A program made the translations under genes and the position numbers. A DNA stretch of 64,000 bases, from NCBI RefSeq assembly GCF_019704555.1, contig NZ_AP024745.1, forward strand, positions 504,501 through 568,500, given 5' to 3'. Positions 32,281 through 41,452 of the stretch are shown here, one piece after another; position 1 is the stretch's first letter; each line of letters begins with the position of its first letter. Below the pieces are notes generated by a model that saw only the letters and a list, made by a program, of their open reading frames with translations, made no database searches and was not told where the DNA came from. Source of the DNA: Actinoplanes sp. L3-i22. Lineage in GTDB: Bacteria; Actinomycetota; Actinomycetes; Mycobacteriales; Micromonosporaceae.

Positions 32281-32592
32281 ATGCCCAAGCTATCCGACGC
32301 TGCCCGCATCACCACCAAAGACAACACCATTTGGCGTACGTGCACCGGCTGCGACCTGCTCAAATCTCTCCCGCTCGACGTCGACCGGTGCGCCGCCTGC
32401 GCCGACCCGGACGCCCGCCTCGCACTCAACCGCTACGCGCTGGACGCCTGGGACAAGCTGTACCGCTACGCCTCGCTCGTCGGCCGCATCGAGGCATGGG
32501 CGCTGCTCATCCCCGACGTCAGCGACGCCGAACGCCTCGACCACATCCGCCAGGCACTGACCGCCGACGCCCCGGGCAAGGCGGCGGACTGA
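32281..32592 (+). CDS. Small zinc-finger-like AICE protein
   Basis: This encodes 103 residues, with a strong AAAGAGGAGAGGG ribosome binding site. The N-terminal half holds two CxxC pairs (CTGC at about 21-24 and CAAC at about 38-41), a probable zinc ribbon. The C-terminal half is helical. Its stop overlaps the translocase start (TGATG), so it is co-translated with the transfer gene. Confidence 0.72.
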   Translation: MPKLSDAARITTKDNTIWRTCTGCDLLKSLPLDVDRCAACADPDARLALNRYALDAWDKLYRYASLVGRIEAWALLIPDVSDAERLDHIRQALTADAPGKAAD

Positions 32593-33992
32593 TGCCACTA
32601 ATCAACGTCATCAAGGGCGACCCGATCCCCGTCGCACCGCTCAACGTCCGCACCCCGTTCGTCAAGATCCCGCTCTGGGCAGCGATCCTCTGGCAGACCC
32701 TCAAGACTGTCGCTTGGCTGGTCAAGGCCTACGTCCAGCACTGGTACGCCACCCTCCCGGTCACCGGCTTGGTCTGGCTTTACCTCGCCTACGGTTGGCA
32801 GGCCCTCGCCTTGCTACTCGGCGGTATCACGACCGCCGTGACCTGCTGGTTTCACGTGAATCGGGCGTCATGGCTGCGGTTCGGCTGGTGGCCGGCACTG
32901 GCCCGGTTCCGCAGGCTGGTCTACCGGCGGCGGTGGATGGCCGCGATGGTCACCGCGAACCTGTCGATCTCCTACGACAAACGCACGATCATCCCCCAGA
33001 TCCGCCGCGTCCGGTGCAAGGCCGGCGGCTGCGACGAGGTGCTGGTCCGGATGGTGACCGGGCAGATCCCTGACGACTTCGCCAAAGCGTCCGAGCGGCT
33101 GGCGCAGACCTTCGGGGTCCGGCAGGTCAAGGCCATCCCCGGCCCGACCTACGGCGCCGTGGTCCTGGTCCTCATGCGCGGCGACACCCTGCAAGAAACA
33201 GTGGAGCCGTTCCCGATCCCGTTCGCGCCGGACTTCACGGCCCTGCCGATCGGTGTCCAGGAAGACGGCGGCCTCTACCGGCTGCGGTTGTTCGGCACCC
33301 AGGTCCTGATCGTCGGCGCTACTGGCTCGGGCAAAGGCTCGGCCATCTGGTCGATCGTCCGGTCTCTGGCCGGCGGGGTCGCCTCGGGGCTGGTCGAGCT
33401 GTGGGGCCTGGATCCCAAGGGCGGCATGGAGCTAGGGATCGGCAGGGCGCTGTTCGCGAAGTTCGCCTCCCGGGACTTCGCCGAGATGGCCGCCATGCTC
33501 GAACACGCGGCGGCCACCGCCCAGGGACGGGCCGCCCGGCTCGCCGGCAAGACGCGCCAGCACACACCGACCGAAGATGAGCCGCTGATCGTCCTCGTCA
33601 TCGACGAACTGGCAAACCTGACCGCCTACCTGACCGAACGCCAGCTCAAGGACCGGATCAAGGCCGCGCTCGGCATCGTCCTCACGCAAGGTCGAGCCGT
33701 CGGCGTCCACGTCGTCGCCGCGATCCAGGACCCCCGCAAAGAGGTCCTTCCGGCCCGCGGGCTGTTCCCGACCCGGATCGGGCTGCGGCTGTCCGAGCCG
33801 TCAGAGGTCGACCTGGTGCTCGGCGACAACATGCGCGACCGCGGAGCCCTGTGCGACCGGATCCCGCAGACCCAGCCCGGCATCGGCTTCGTCGTCCTGG
33901 AGGGCGACCCGACCCCGATGCGGGTCCGGCTGACCTATTGCGACGACACCACCGTCCGCGACATGGCCGACGACTACGGGGTTGCCGCGTGA
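32592..33992 (+). CDS. FtsK/SpoIIIE-type conjugal DNA translocase (TraB/TraSA-like)
   Basis: This encodes 466 residues. Two N-terminal TM segments (about 45-65, 68-90) anchor it in the membrane. The ATPase has Walker A GATGSGKGS (about 242-250) and Walker B LIVLVIDELANL (about 334-345). In actinomycete elements this single protein moves double-stranded DNA between mycelial cells. It is in a tightly coupled run with the DUF2637 and Rep genes (4-bp overlaps). Confidence 0.9.
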   Translation: MPLINVIKGDPIPVAPLNVRTPFVKIPLWAAILWQTLKTVAWLVKAYVQHWYATLPVTGLVWLYLAYGWQALALLLGGITTAVTCWFHVNRASWLRFGWWPALARFRRLVYRRRWMAAMVTANLSISYDKRTIIPQIRRVRCKAGGCDEVLVRMVTGQIPDDFAKASERLAQTFGVRQVKAIPGPTYGAVVLVLMRGDTLQETVEPFPIPFAPDFTALPIGVQEDGGLYRLRLFGTQVLIVGATGSGKGSAIWSIVRSLAGGVASGLVELWGLDPKGGMELGIGRALFAKFASRDFAEMAAMLEHAAATAQGRAARLAGKTRQHTPTEDEPLIVLVIDELANLTAYLTERQLKDRIKAALGIVLTQGRAVGVHVVAAIQDPRKEVLPARGLFPTRIGLRLSEPSEVDLVLGDNMRDRGALCDRIPQTQPGIGFVVLEGDPTPMRVRLTYCDDTTVRDMADDYGVAA

Positions 33993-34489
33993 AAGACCGG
34001 ATCGAATCTCTCGCCCTGGCTGTCATCCTCACCGTGGTAGCGGTGGCGGCCGGGTGGGCCTCCTTCACCCACGTCCACGACTGGACCATGCGCCACGCCC
34101 CGGCCGGAACCCCGGACGCCTTCGGCTGGGTCAACGCCGTCATCTCCGAACTCGTCCCGGTCGCCGCGCTGCTGACCATCAAACGGCGCCGCACAGCAGG
34201 CGCGTCGATCGGCTACCCACTGTTCCTGCTCATCGCCGCCGGCACCCTGTCCCTCTCGGCCCAACTCGCCGTCGCCCAACCCAGCCCTTCCGGCTGGCTC
34301 CTGTCCGCGGTCCCCGCCCTCGCCTTCATGGCCCTGGTCAAGCTCGTCTTCGCCGGCACGCCGACGGCAGCCTCGACGCCCGTGGTGCCGGAAGCGATGC
34401 CGGAACCGGCTCCGATCATCGAGCCGATCCCGGTCCGGCCGACCACCCGAACCAACGGGGTGCCGATCATCGGGCAGGTGACCCGATGA
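33989..34489 (+). CDS. DUF2637-type membrane protein (Spd-like)
   Basis: This encodes 166 residues from GTG (GTGA overlap). It has four hydrophobic segments (about 8-24, 45-61, 72-93, 97-115) and a Pro/Glu-rich cytoplasmic tail. The first part (LAVILTVVAVAAGWASFTHVHDWTM) matches the DUF2637 pattern found between the translocase and Rep genes of actinomycete elements, where such proteins help plasmid spread. That role is from family context. Confidence 0.82.
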   Translation: MKDRIESLALAVILTVVAVAAGWASFTHVHDWTMRHAPAGTPDAFGWVNAVISELVPVAALLTIKRRRTAGASIGYPLFLLIAAGTLSLSAQLAVAQPSPSGWLLSAVPALAFMALVKLVFAGTPTAASTPVVPEAMPEPAPIIEPIPVRPTTRTNGVPIIGQVTR

Positions 34490-36249
34490 CCACCCCCACC
34501 CTGCCCGCCCCGGCAGAGACAACGACCCCTCGGCCGGGCTCCAGGGCCGCCCGACTTGCGCTGCCGCGGGCCGTCGACGCACTCAAAGACCTGGCCATCG
34601 ACCACGGCGTCTGCATCCACCCCATCGCGCTCCGGCGGACCGACCTGGCCACCGGCAAAACCGAACTCGTCGACCTGCCCTGCGGCGCAACCCTCGAAGC
34701 CAAATGCCCGCCCTGCGCCAAGAAGGCCCGGCGCCTGCGGCAGATCCAGATCCGCGAGGGCTGGCACCGGGCCGACGAACCCCAGCCCGGCCCCGCGCCA
34801 GCGACCGCTCGGCAACGGGACCTGATCACCGCCCGGGCGCACCTCGAATTCGACCGCGCCGCCCTCGAACTGACCCCGATGGACCCGGCCGGCCGCGTGG
34901 CCGAACTCGAACGGATCGCCATCGCGATCGAAGCAGTCGAGCAGGAGATCACCGCGGAAGGACTGCGCGGCAGCATCACGCCGGGCCGCGGACTCGATCA
35001 GGACGAGGACGACGACCAGCCCCGCCGGGTCCGGTCCACCAAACGGCGCCAGGACGTCCCTGACCTGCCCCGGCAGAAGGTCGACGCCCGCACGGTCGGC
35101 CGGACCTACGTCGGACCAGACGGGGTCGAGCACCGCCCCTCGATGTGGCTCACCCTGACCTTGGACAGCTACGGCCCGGTCCACTCGATCCACCAGGGCC
35201 GGCCGTGCTCCTGTCGCCGCCATCACACCGCCGACGACCCGCAGCTCGGCACGCCGGTCGACCCGTCCCGGTACAACTACCGGCGGGCGGCCTGGGACGC
35301 CGTGCACTTCCCCCGGCTGCTCGACCGGTACTGGCAGAACCTGCGCCGGGCCGTCGGCTGGAACGTGCAGTACGCGGGCTGTGTCGAGCCGCAACGCCGG
35401 TTGGCGCCGCACGCGCACTTCGCCATCCGCGGCACCATCCCGCGCGCGATGTTGGAGCTGGTCGCCAAGGCCACCTACCACCAGGTCTGGTGGCCACCCG
35501 CCGACCAACTCCGCTATCCGATCAACCGGCCACCGGTCTGGGACGCCAAGGCGGAAGCATGGGCGGACCCGGACACCGGCCGCCTGCTGGCGACCTGGGG
35601 CGAAGCCCTGGACGCCGTCGACGACGACCCGGACGCCGAGCCGGCGCACCTCGTTCGCTTCGGCGCCCAGGTCAAGGCCAAGGGCGTCGACACCGGCTCC
35701 GGCGACGTAGAACGCACGATCGGCTACATCACCAAGTACGTGACCAAATCCGCCGCCGACTGCCACCAGACCACCAGCGACCCGCAACGCGCCCACCTCG
35801 ACCGCCTCTGGCACGAACTCCGCGTCACACCGTGCTCGGAACGCTGCTCGAACTGGCTGCTCTACGGCGTCCAACCCAAGAAAGCCCACGGCCGCCTCCG
35901 GCCCGGCCACTGCAAGGGCCGGGTCCACCAGAAGACCACCCTCGGCATCGGCGGCCGGCGCGTCCTGGTCTCCCGCGACTGGTCCGGCAAAACCCTCGCC
36001 GACCACCGCGCCGACGCCCACGCCTGGGTCAAAGCAGTCCTCGGCGTCACCGACGACCCAGAGGCAAACGAAAAGCCGGCGGTCGCCTGGGAGATGGCCA
36101 GACACGACGACCCGGACCTTCCCCCACTCGAACACCGCCTCCTGCGAGCCATCTCCCAACGCATCCAGCGGCGCGCCGAACTCGCCGCCGCACGAAGACC
36201 CGCAGATGTTTCGGCAACTCAGGACGCGCAGGCAGGAGGGGGACTTTGA
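34486..36249 (+). CDS. RepSA-like rolling-circle replication initiator
   Basis: This encodes 587 residues. The HUH metal motif is PHAHFA (H309, H311) and the catalytic tyrosine candidates are Y414 and Y418 in TIGYITKYVTK, the motif order of rolling-circle initiators. An N-terminal cysteine cluster (CPPCAKKARR) and SCRRHH may bind zinc. The ATG overlaps the previous stop (ATGA). In AICEs this protein makes the circular element replicate before transfer. Confidence 0.88.
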   Translation: MTTPTLPAPAETTTPRPGSRAARLALPRAVDALKDLAIDHGVCIHPIALRRTDLATGKTELVDLPCGATLEAKCPPCAKKARRLRQIQIREGWHRADEPQPGPAPATARQRDLITARAHLEFDRAALELTPMDPAGRVAELERIAIAIEAVEQEITAEGLRGSITPGRGLDQDEDDDQPRRVRSTKRRQDVPDLPRQKVDARTVGRTYVGPDGVEHRPSMWLTLTLDSYGPVHSIHQGRPCSCRRHHTADDPQLGTPVDPSRYNYRRAAWDAVHFPRLLDRYWQNLRRAVGWNVQYAGCVEPQRRLAPHAHFAIRGTIPRAMLELVAKATYHQVWWPPADQLRYPINRPPVWDAKAEAWADPDTGRLLATWGEALDAVDDDPDAEPAHLVRFGAQVKAKGVDTGSGDVERTIGYITKYVTKSAADCHQTTSDPQRAHLDRLWHELRVTPCSERCSNWLLYGVQPKKAHGRLRPGHCKGRVHQKTTLGIGGRRVLVSRDWSGKTLADHRADAHAWVKAVLGVTDDPEANEKPAVAWEMARHDDPDLPPLEHRLLRAISQRIQRRAELAAARRPADVSATQDAQAGGGL

Positions 36250-36251
36250 CC

Positions 36252-36440
36252 GTGGCGGACGACGACCTGATGACGGTTCTTGAGGTGCTCGACGTCTTGA
36301 AGGGAGTGTCGCGGCGGACCTTCTACCGCTGGCGCGAGCTCGGCAACGCCCCAACCTGCATCCGCCTGCCCAACGGTGAACTTCGGATCGTTCGCAGCGA
36401 TCTCCGCGAATGGCTCAACCGGCACCGGGAGGCGGCGTGA
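36252..36440 (+). CDS. xis: Excisionase (MerR-like helix-turn-helix)
   Basis: This encodes 62 residues from GTG; a TTG two codons upstream is an alternative. The sequence LMTVLEVLDVLKGVSRRTFYRWRELGNAPTCIRL...RSDLREWL is the classic excisionase/helix-turn-helix 17 pattern. AGGAGGGGG lies upstream. It overlaps the integrase start by 3 bp, so the two are coupled, as in pSAM2. Confidence 0.88.
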   Translation: MADDDLMTVLEVLDVLKGVSRRTFYRWRELGNAPTCIRLPNGELRIVRSDLREWLNRHREAA

Positions 36441-37819
36441 AGTCCCAGGAAGTCCGCATCCGGTCCATCCAAATCAACAAGCTTGCCAACCGCCGGAAGT
36501 CGTACACGGTGCGGTGGTTGCTGGCCGGCAAGCCGGAGTCGAAGACGTTCACAACCCGGGCGCTGGCCGATAGCTACCGGTCCGACCTGATGCAGGCCAT
36601 CAACCGCGGCGAGGCGTTCGACACCGACTCCGGTCTTCCCGAGTCGATGATGCCGACTCCAGTGGGCGTCAGTTGGCTGGCTTTCGTCCGGCGTTACCTC
36701 GACATGAAGTGGCCGGATGCCGCCGCGAAATCACGGGAGAGCCTGACCGACGCACTGGCCACGGTCACGCCCGCGCTCGTTGCGGACGTTCCCGGCCGGC
36801 CGGACGCCGAGCTGCTGCGGCGGGCTCTCCGCGGTTTTGAACTTGTTCCGGCAACTCGTGAGGCGCCGCGACCTGCTGATGTCGCTAAGGCTCTGCAGTG
36901 GCTGGAGCGGGCGTCGCTTCCTCTGGCTGACCTGGCTCAAGCGTCGGTCATCCGCCCGGCGCTCAACGCGCTGACTGTGCGGCTCGATGGCCGAAGCGCT
37001 GCGGCCACCACGAGCCGGCGCAAGCGCGCGGTCTTCTACAACGTTCTTCAGTACGCGGTCGAGCTGGAACTCCTCGCGTTCAATCCGGTAGACCAACTGC
37101 GGGTGCGCTCTAACCGAAGCAAGGTCTCCGTCCAGGTCGACCGGCGCGTGGTCGTCAACCCCGCGCAGGCACGTGAGCTGCTGACCGCCGTGACCTACGT
37201 CGGCACGCGTGGCAAGGACGGCTGGCGTGGGGAGCGGCTTCGGGCGTTCTTCGCCTGCATGTACTTCGCGGGGCTCCGGCCGGGTGAGGCCACCGACCTG
37301 CGCCGAAGCAACTGCAAGCTTCCGGCAACCGGCTGGGGGACTCTGACCGTAGAGCGCTCGCGGCCGGCGGTGGGCAAGCGCTACACCGATAGCGGCGAGG
37401 TCCACGACGACCGCGGGCTCAAGCATCGAGGTCAGGCAGAGGCGCGGGAGGTGCCCATTCCGCCCGAGTTGGTCACGATGCTGCGCGAGCACCTGGAGCG
37501 CTTCGGCTCCGACGAAACGGGTCGGCTGTTCCGGAGCACGCGTGGGGGAGTGGTCTCGTCCTCGTCGTACGCCCGCGTCTGGGAGCTTGCCCGCGCGGTT
37601 GCGCTCCCGCCGGACCGGGTCGGCACGCCGCTGGCCGGCCGCCCTTACGATCTGCGGCACGCCGGGGTTTCGCTGTGGCTCAACGCGGGGGTACCCGCCA
37701 CCGACGTGGCCGACCGCGCCGGCCACTCCGTGGACGTCTTGCTCAAGGTCTACGCCAAGTGTCTCGACGGTGATCGGGAGCGATTCAACTCCCGGATCGA
37801 GGCTGCACTCAGTGACTGA
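36437..37819 (+). CDS. int: Tyrosine site-specific integrase
   Basis: This encodes 460 residues from GTG. The catalytic domain shows the first arginine in YFAGLRPGEATDL (about 280), the LRHAGVSLWL box (about 405-415), GHSVDVLLKVYAK with the nucleophile tyrosine (about 438). The N-terminal arm-binding and core-binding domains precede it. It is the last gene before the att site and tRNA-Arg and therefore acts on that site. Confidence 0.93.
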   Translation: MKSQEVRIRSIQINKLANRRKSYTVRWLLAGKPESKTFTTRALADSYRSDLMQAINRGEAFDTDSGLPESMMPTPVGVSWLAFVRRYLDMKWPDAAAKSRESLTDALATVTPALVADVPGRPDAELLRRALRGFELVPATREAPRPADVAKALQWLERASLPLADLAQASVIRPALNALTVRLDGRSAAATTSRRKRAVFYNVLQYAVELELLAFNPVDQLRVRSNRSKVSVQVDRRVVVNPAQARELLTAVTYVGTRGKDGWRGERLRAFFACMYFAGLRPGEATDLRRSNCKLPATGWGTLTVERSRPAVGKRYTDSGEVHDDRGLKHRGQAEAREVPIPPELVTMLREHLERFGSDETGRLFRSTRGGVVSSSSYARVWELARAVALPPDRVGTPLAGRPYDLRHAGVSLWLNAGVPATDVADRAGHSVDVLLKVYAKCLDGDRERFNSRIEAALSD

Positions 37820-37956
37820 AATCGGGGGATTGACCTGCGGAAACAACCCCAAGATCCATTGCACGCATTTTGCACGACTGGCGACAAACGGCGGCTTCCG
37901 GAGGCCTACGGCTGCACACGGTGACACATCGGCGATCTTGAGTCCGTGCAGGTCAG

Positions 37957-38023
37957 CGGACGTTTCTGGTGATCGATAGAGTGCCCCCGGCAGGAATCGA
38001 ACCTGCGACCTGCGGTTTAGGAA
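37957..38023. other. Right attachment site in tRNA-Arg
   Basis: It is identical to 24065-24131. The repeat covers the 3' half of the intact tRNA and about 25 bp downstream. One mismatch farther out (37956 g against 24064 a), GCAGGTCA matches again. The tRNA remains whole because the element re-creates its 3' half. Confidence 0.92.
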
Positions 38024-38054
38024 ACCGTCGCTCTATCCCCTGAGCTACGAGGGC
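37982..38054 (-). tRNA. tRNA-Arg (anticodon CCU)
   Basis: A 73-nt cloverleaf reads on the minus strand: acceptor GCCCTCG with CGGGGGC, D-arm GCTC/GAGC, anticodon loop TTCCTAA (anticodon CCT in DNA), T-arm GCAGG-TTCGAAT-CCTGC, discriminator A and no encoded CCA. One mismatch (A-C) closes the top of the anticodon stem. The 3' half is the attachment site of the AICE. Confidence 0.93.
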
Positions 38055-38334
38055 GCAAGTGGTGATCCTACCTGACCAGCGGTGACCTCCAGCACCCGAT
38101 AACGCCCACCGCTGACCAGCGGCATCGTGGCCGGGGCGATCCGGCCGCCGGATCGCAGACGGAGCATGGGGATCGCGCGGTGGCCGGCCTCATGCCCGTT
38201 CGTGCCCAGCAGATGCCGGCGGCGAGCCGATCGGCGATCTTCTGTTCGACCCCGCCGAAAGTGAGCCGTCCGGCATCGCGGCTGGAGTAAACCGACGACT
38301 GTTCAATCAGGTGGTCGTCGCCATCATAGTAAGC
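38055..38334. other. Noncoding region right of the tRNA
   Basis: No gene is convincing. CTGACCAGCGG occurs twice. On the minus strand two stretches look like decayed coding sequence (for example LRLRSGGRIAPATMPLV leading to a stop inside the tRNA), but they are in different frames and too short to assign. Confidence 0.5.
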
Positions 38335-38373
38335 GCTCTACCGGTACGGACGGATCGTCCGTACCGGTCGAGC
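38335..38373. terminator. Strong inverted repeat downstream of the secreted protein gene
   Basis: CCGGTACGGACG (38341-38352) pairs exactly with CGTCCGTACCGG (38356-38367) around a 3-nt loop. The stem extends outward through GCTC/GAGC with one mismatch. It lies just after the stop of the minus-strand gene 38380-39645. Confidence 0.8.
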
Positions 38374-38379
38374 GGCCGG

Positions 38380-39645
38380 TCAGGCCACGTTGATCGCGTA
38401 CTGGCGCGGCTCCGAACGGTTCCCCGCCGCGTCCAGGCCCCACACGGTCAGGGTGTGCTTGCCGGAGGCCGTCGGATACCAGGTGACCACGGCCGCGCCG
38501 CCGGCCTGATCGGCGGCGACGGTGTTCTGGATGTAACCGTCCTGGCCGTAGGCGAACCGGACCACTGTCGGGTCGCCGTTGGCGGTGAACAGGAAGGTGC
38601 CGGAGCGGTAAGCCCCGCCGACCGGGGCCGCCGAGTTCTCCGGGTACTCCGGCGAGCCGACGGTCGGGACCGTGGCGGGCGGCGTGCGGTCGATGGTGAA
38701 CGAGCAGACGTCACTCCACGCCGAGTACTCGCGCGTGTCGAAGGTCCGTGCGCGCCACGCGTACCCGCCGTCGGCCAGCGTGCGTCCCGGGATCGAGCCG
38801 ATGCCGAACTGGCCGTCCCAGCCGGACGACGTGCCGCCGGCCGGCATCGAGTGCACGTCCGAAGGGTCGGCGGCCGGCCACCACTGGAACTCCGAGCTCA
38901 GCGAGTCCCACGGGCTGGTGTCCGGGTCCGACATCCGGGCGTACGCCGACAGGTCGGTGTTGGTGACGAAATCGCCGGTGCAGGTGTTGTCCTGGTCGTT
39001 GATCTTCAGGTCGACCGGCTTGTCCGGGGCCCGGTTGACCAGGTTGACCTCGAGGCGCGTGTCGTTGAAGCGGAGCCAGCGGGCGAACTTCGCCTTGGCC
39101 TCGCGGGCGCCGCGCACCCGGATCTCGACGAAGATGCTGCTCTCGCCGCGCTTGAGGGCACGGGAGACCATCGTGGTCAGATCGGCCGTCGCGGTCTGGC
39201 AGGCATCGGCGGTGGCCCGGACCGCGGCGCCGGTCAGCGCCGGCGGGTTGGCCCAGGTGTTGTCGGCGAACGGCTGCGTCTGGCGCACGGTAACGTCCCG
39301 CTCGCCCGGTGTGCTGCCGTCCTCACAGGACTTCCCGTAGTCGGGGAGCACCACGATTGCCTGCTGAAAGCGGGACTTGTTGATGCTGCCGAGGTCGAAC
39401 GAGACATACGCACGCGTCGTGTGCGTCACGCCGTCCTGGTCCACCCGGGTGCCGATCGGCGTCTCGCCGCCGCTCGGGTAGTACTCCGTGACGTCGGGAA
39501 CGGCCGAATCTGTGTACGCCTCGAGGGACGGGCTGATGCGGTAGTGCGGCTCGGTGGTCGCGGCGAACGCAGGCGCCGCCACCCCGAGCGCCACTGTGGC
39601 GATCAGCGTGGTGGCCCCGATCCACCTGAGGGAAGCGACTCTCAC
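38380..39645 (-). CDS. Secreted surface protein with DNRLRE-like and Ig-like domains
   Basis: This encodes 421 residues from GTG with AGGAAGGAAAG upstream. A signal peptide ends at AFAA (about 28). The first 180 residues (AYVSFDLGSINKSRFQQAIVVLP; FADNTWANPPAL) look like a DNRLRE-type beta-sandwich found in wall proteins. The second half resembles fibronectin/Ig-like modules (WWPAADPSDVHSMPAGG; YAWRARTFDTREYSAWSDVCSF; LDAAGNRSEP). No catalytic motif or sorting signal is seen. It is divergent from 39802. Confidence 0.75.
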   Translation of the reverse strand: MRVASLRWIGATTLIATVALGVAAPAFAATTEPHYRISPSLEAYTDSAVPDVTEYYPSGGETPIGTRVDQDGVTHTTRAYVSFDLGSINKSRFQQAIVVLPDYGKSCEDGSTPGERDVTVRQTQPFADNTWANPPALTGAAVRATADACQTATADLTTMVSRALKRGESSIFVEIRVRGAREAKAKFARWLRFNDTRLEVNLVNRAPDKPVDLKINDQDNTCTGDFVTNTDLSAYARMSDPDTSPWDSLSSEFQWWPAADPSDVHSMPAGGTSSGWDGQFGIGSIPGRTLADGGYAWRARTFDTREYSAWSDVCSFTIDRTPPATVPTVGSPEYPENSAAPVGGAYRSGTFLFTANGDPTVVRFAYGQDGYIQNTVAADQAGGAAVVTWYPTASGKHTLTVWGLDAAGNRSEPRQYAINVA

Positions 39646-39801
39646 AACTTTCCTTCCTGTTGGATGCGCAGGGATCGTAGCGATCGATCGACGGCGCTGC
39701 GAGGCCGAGTTGATCAAGCGATCCGGCGAGGCTACGAAACCGTACCGTCGTGTGCCAGAATCCCGGTCACAAAGATCGATGATTCGGGGGCAGAACACCA
39801 T

Positions 39802-41346
39802 ATGAAAAGCAGGCTCAGCGGAGCAGTCGCGACCGCTGTACTGGTCGCGGGCGTAGTGCTGCCGGCCGGGGCGGCGCACGCCGACGACGCCGGCTCGATC
39901 ACCGGCCGCTTCACCCAGCCGTCCGGCGGGGCGACCACGGTCAATCTGTGGACGACCGCCGGTGCCAGCGCAGGCCAGGTGAAGACCGACGCCGACGGCG
40001 ACTACACCTTCACCGGGGTCGCGCCGGGGCAGTACAAGGTGCAGTTCGGGGTGCGGTCCGGACCCGACACACGCTGGCAGTGGGCGTACCACCAGATGGG
40101 TTTCTCCGCGGCGACAGTGGTTGATGTGACATCAGGTGCCGTCACCCAGGTCGACGACAGCGCGGTGGATCCGGGCGGCGTGCAGGTGACGGTCACCGAC
40201 GCGGTGTCCGGCGCCCCGGTCGAGCACGTCTGCGTCAGCGACATCGAGGCGTTCCCGATGAACTGCGACGGCGACGGCGGCATCCGGATGCTGACCGGCC
40301 TCTCCGACGGATCGCACACGCTCTACGTGCAGTCCCCGGACGGGCTGCACGCGCGCACCTCGGTAGCGAACGTCAAGGTCGTCTACGGCACGGTGGCCAA
40401 GGTCGCGGTGTCGATGACCCCGACCGGCGCTGTCACCACGAAGGTCGTCGACCGGGCCACCGGCGAGCCGGTGGCCGGCGTCTGCGTCGCGGCGCTGCCG
40501 GTGGTCTTCGGCAACCTCGACTCCAACACCTGCCGTTTCGGCGAGAACTACTCCGCCGACGACGGCACGATCACCCTCGGCGAGTTGACCACCGGGCAGT
40601 ACAACCTGCTGGCCAACCCGGAGTGGACCTCGTACGGCATCCAGTGGGTCGGCGCCAAGGGCGGCACCGGCAGCCAGTACAAGGCGAAGCTGCTCGACGT
40701 GACCCCCGGCTCCTCGGTCGCCGCGCCGGTTATCCAGCTCGACCAGGCCGCCGCGATCACCGGCACGGTCCGCGACGCCGACACCGGCGAGGGCCTGGTC
40801 AACGGCTGCGCCTCGGTGCTGCCTTGGAAGGGCGGATCGGACAGCAGCGCGAGTGGCCCGTTCTGCTCGTCCTGGGGTGAGGACGGCAAGTACACGATCG
40901 CCAACCTCGGGCCGTACCCGTGGCCGGTCCAGTTCTCCTACTACTACGACTCGACCTACGCGTCCTACTGGTCGGGTGGCGCCACCGACCGCAAGGCGGC
41001 CCAGCTCGTGATGGCCGGTAGCCTCGACCAGCCCGGGGTCCTGGACGCCGAGCTGCACAACGTCGGCACCGGCCTGACCGTGGCCCCGCGCACCGCGGAC
41101 GGTCAGCCGTACATCGGCTACCTGCTCGTCGACGCCTACAACGCCAAGACCGGCGACTTCGTCAAGGAGCTGAACTCGCAGCAGATCCTGGCCGGCGTCA
41201 CCGACCAGGCCGTCCGCCTGCGTTATGTGGTCGGCGGCGTTTACGGCACCGGGTGGTACGGCGGCAACAGCTTCGCCACCGCCACCAACGTCCGGGTCCA
41301 GCCCAGCGCCCCGAAGATCGTGAAGCTCACCCTGCTCGTCCAGTGA
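39802..41346 (+). CDS. Secreted protein with repeated carboxypeptidase-regulatory-like (CnaB) domains
   Basis: This encodes 514 residues. A signal peptide covers 1-27 (AGAAHADD). At least four beta-sandwich repeats follow, with the typical ITGRFTQPSGG...DADGDYTFTGVAPGQYKVQF and VTTKVVDRATGEPVAGVCVAAL...LGELTTGQYNL patterns. Two cysteines per repeat (VCVS, MNCD; VCVA, NTCRF; GCAS, PFCSS) probably form disulfides. Such proteins are wall-associated or shed. A strong terminator follows at 41354. Confidence 0.82.
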   Translation: MKSRLSGAVATAVLVAGVVLPAGAAHADDAGSITGRFTQPSGGATTVNLWTTAGASAGQVKTDADGDYTFTGVAPGQYKVQFGVRSGPDTRWQWAYHQMGFSAATVVDVTSGAVTQVDDSAVDPGGVQVTVTDAVSGAPVEHVCVSDIEAFPMNCDGDGGIRMLTGLSDGSHTLYVQSPDGLHARTSVANVKVVYGTVAKVAVSMTPTGAVTTKVVDRATGEPVAGVCVAALPVVFGNLDSNTCRFGENYSADDGTITLGELTTGQYNLLANPEWTSYGIQWVGAKGGTGSQYKAKLLDVTPGSSVAAPVIQLDQAAAITGTVRDADTGEGLVNGCASVLPWKGGSDSSASGPFCSSWGEDGKYTIANLGPYPWPVQFSYYYDSTYASYWSGGATDRKAAQLVMAGSLDQPGVLDAELHNVGTGLTVAPRTADGQPYIGYLLVDAYNAKTGDFVKELNSQQILAGVTDQAVRLRYVVGGVYGTGWYGGNSFATATNVRVQPSAPKIVKLTLLVQ

Positions 41347-41353
41347 TGCCCGC

Positions 41354-41391
41354 GCCGTCCCTGGTCCACGGCAGCGTGGGCCAGGGACGGC
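41354..41391 (+). terminator. 16-bp stem terminator
   Basis: GCCGTCCCTGGTCCAC (41354-41369) pairs with GTGGGCCAGGGACGGC (41376-41391) with one G-T wobble and a 6-nt loop, 8 bp after the stop of the gene 39802-41346. Confidence 0.85.
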
Positions 41392-41452
41392 GTCATAACG
41401 TACGCCGATCAGCCCGTCGGTGTAGAGCACCGGCGTGCCGCCGGGGACGCGA

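Larger units (their letters stand above)
24065..38023 (+). mobile_element. Actinomycete integrative and conjugative element (AICE) in tRNA-Arg(CCU)
   Basis: A 14-kb element is bounded by 67-bp direct repeats that include the 3' half of a tRNA-Arg gene. The right part carries the standard AICE order on the plus strand: KorSA-like GntR, small genes, FtsK/TraB translocase, DUF2637 membrane protein, RepSA-like initiator, excisionase, integrase, next to the tRNA. The left part carries cargo on mostly the minus strand: repeat protein, HEPN/DUF262 pair, kinase-HAD-GntR. All backbone genes are open and coupled, so it may still be mobile. Confidence 0.9.

Noticed and set aside
38055-38334. Gene fragment on the minus strand right of the tRNA
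   Set aside because: Short stretches look codon-like but lie in different frames without start or family match, so I list the region as noncoding.
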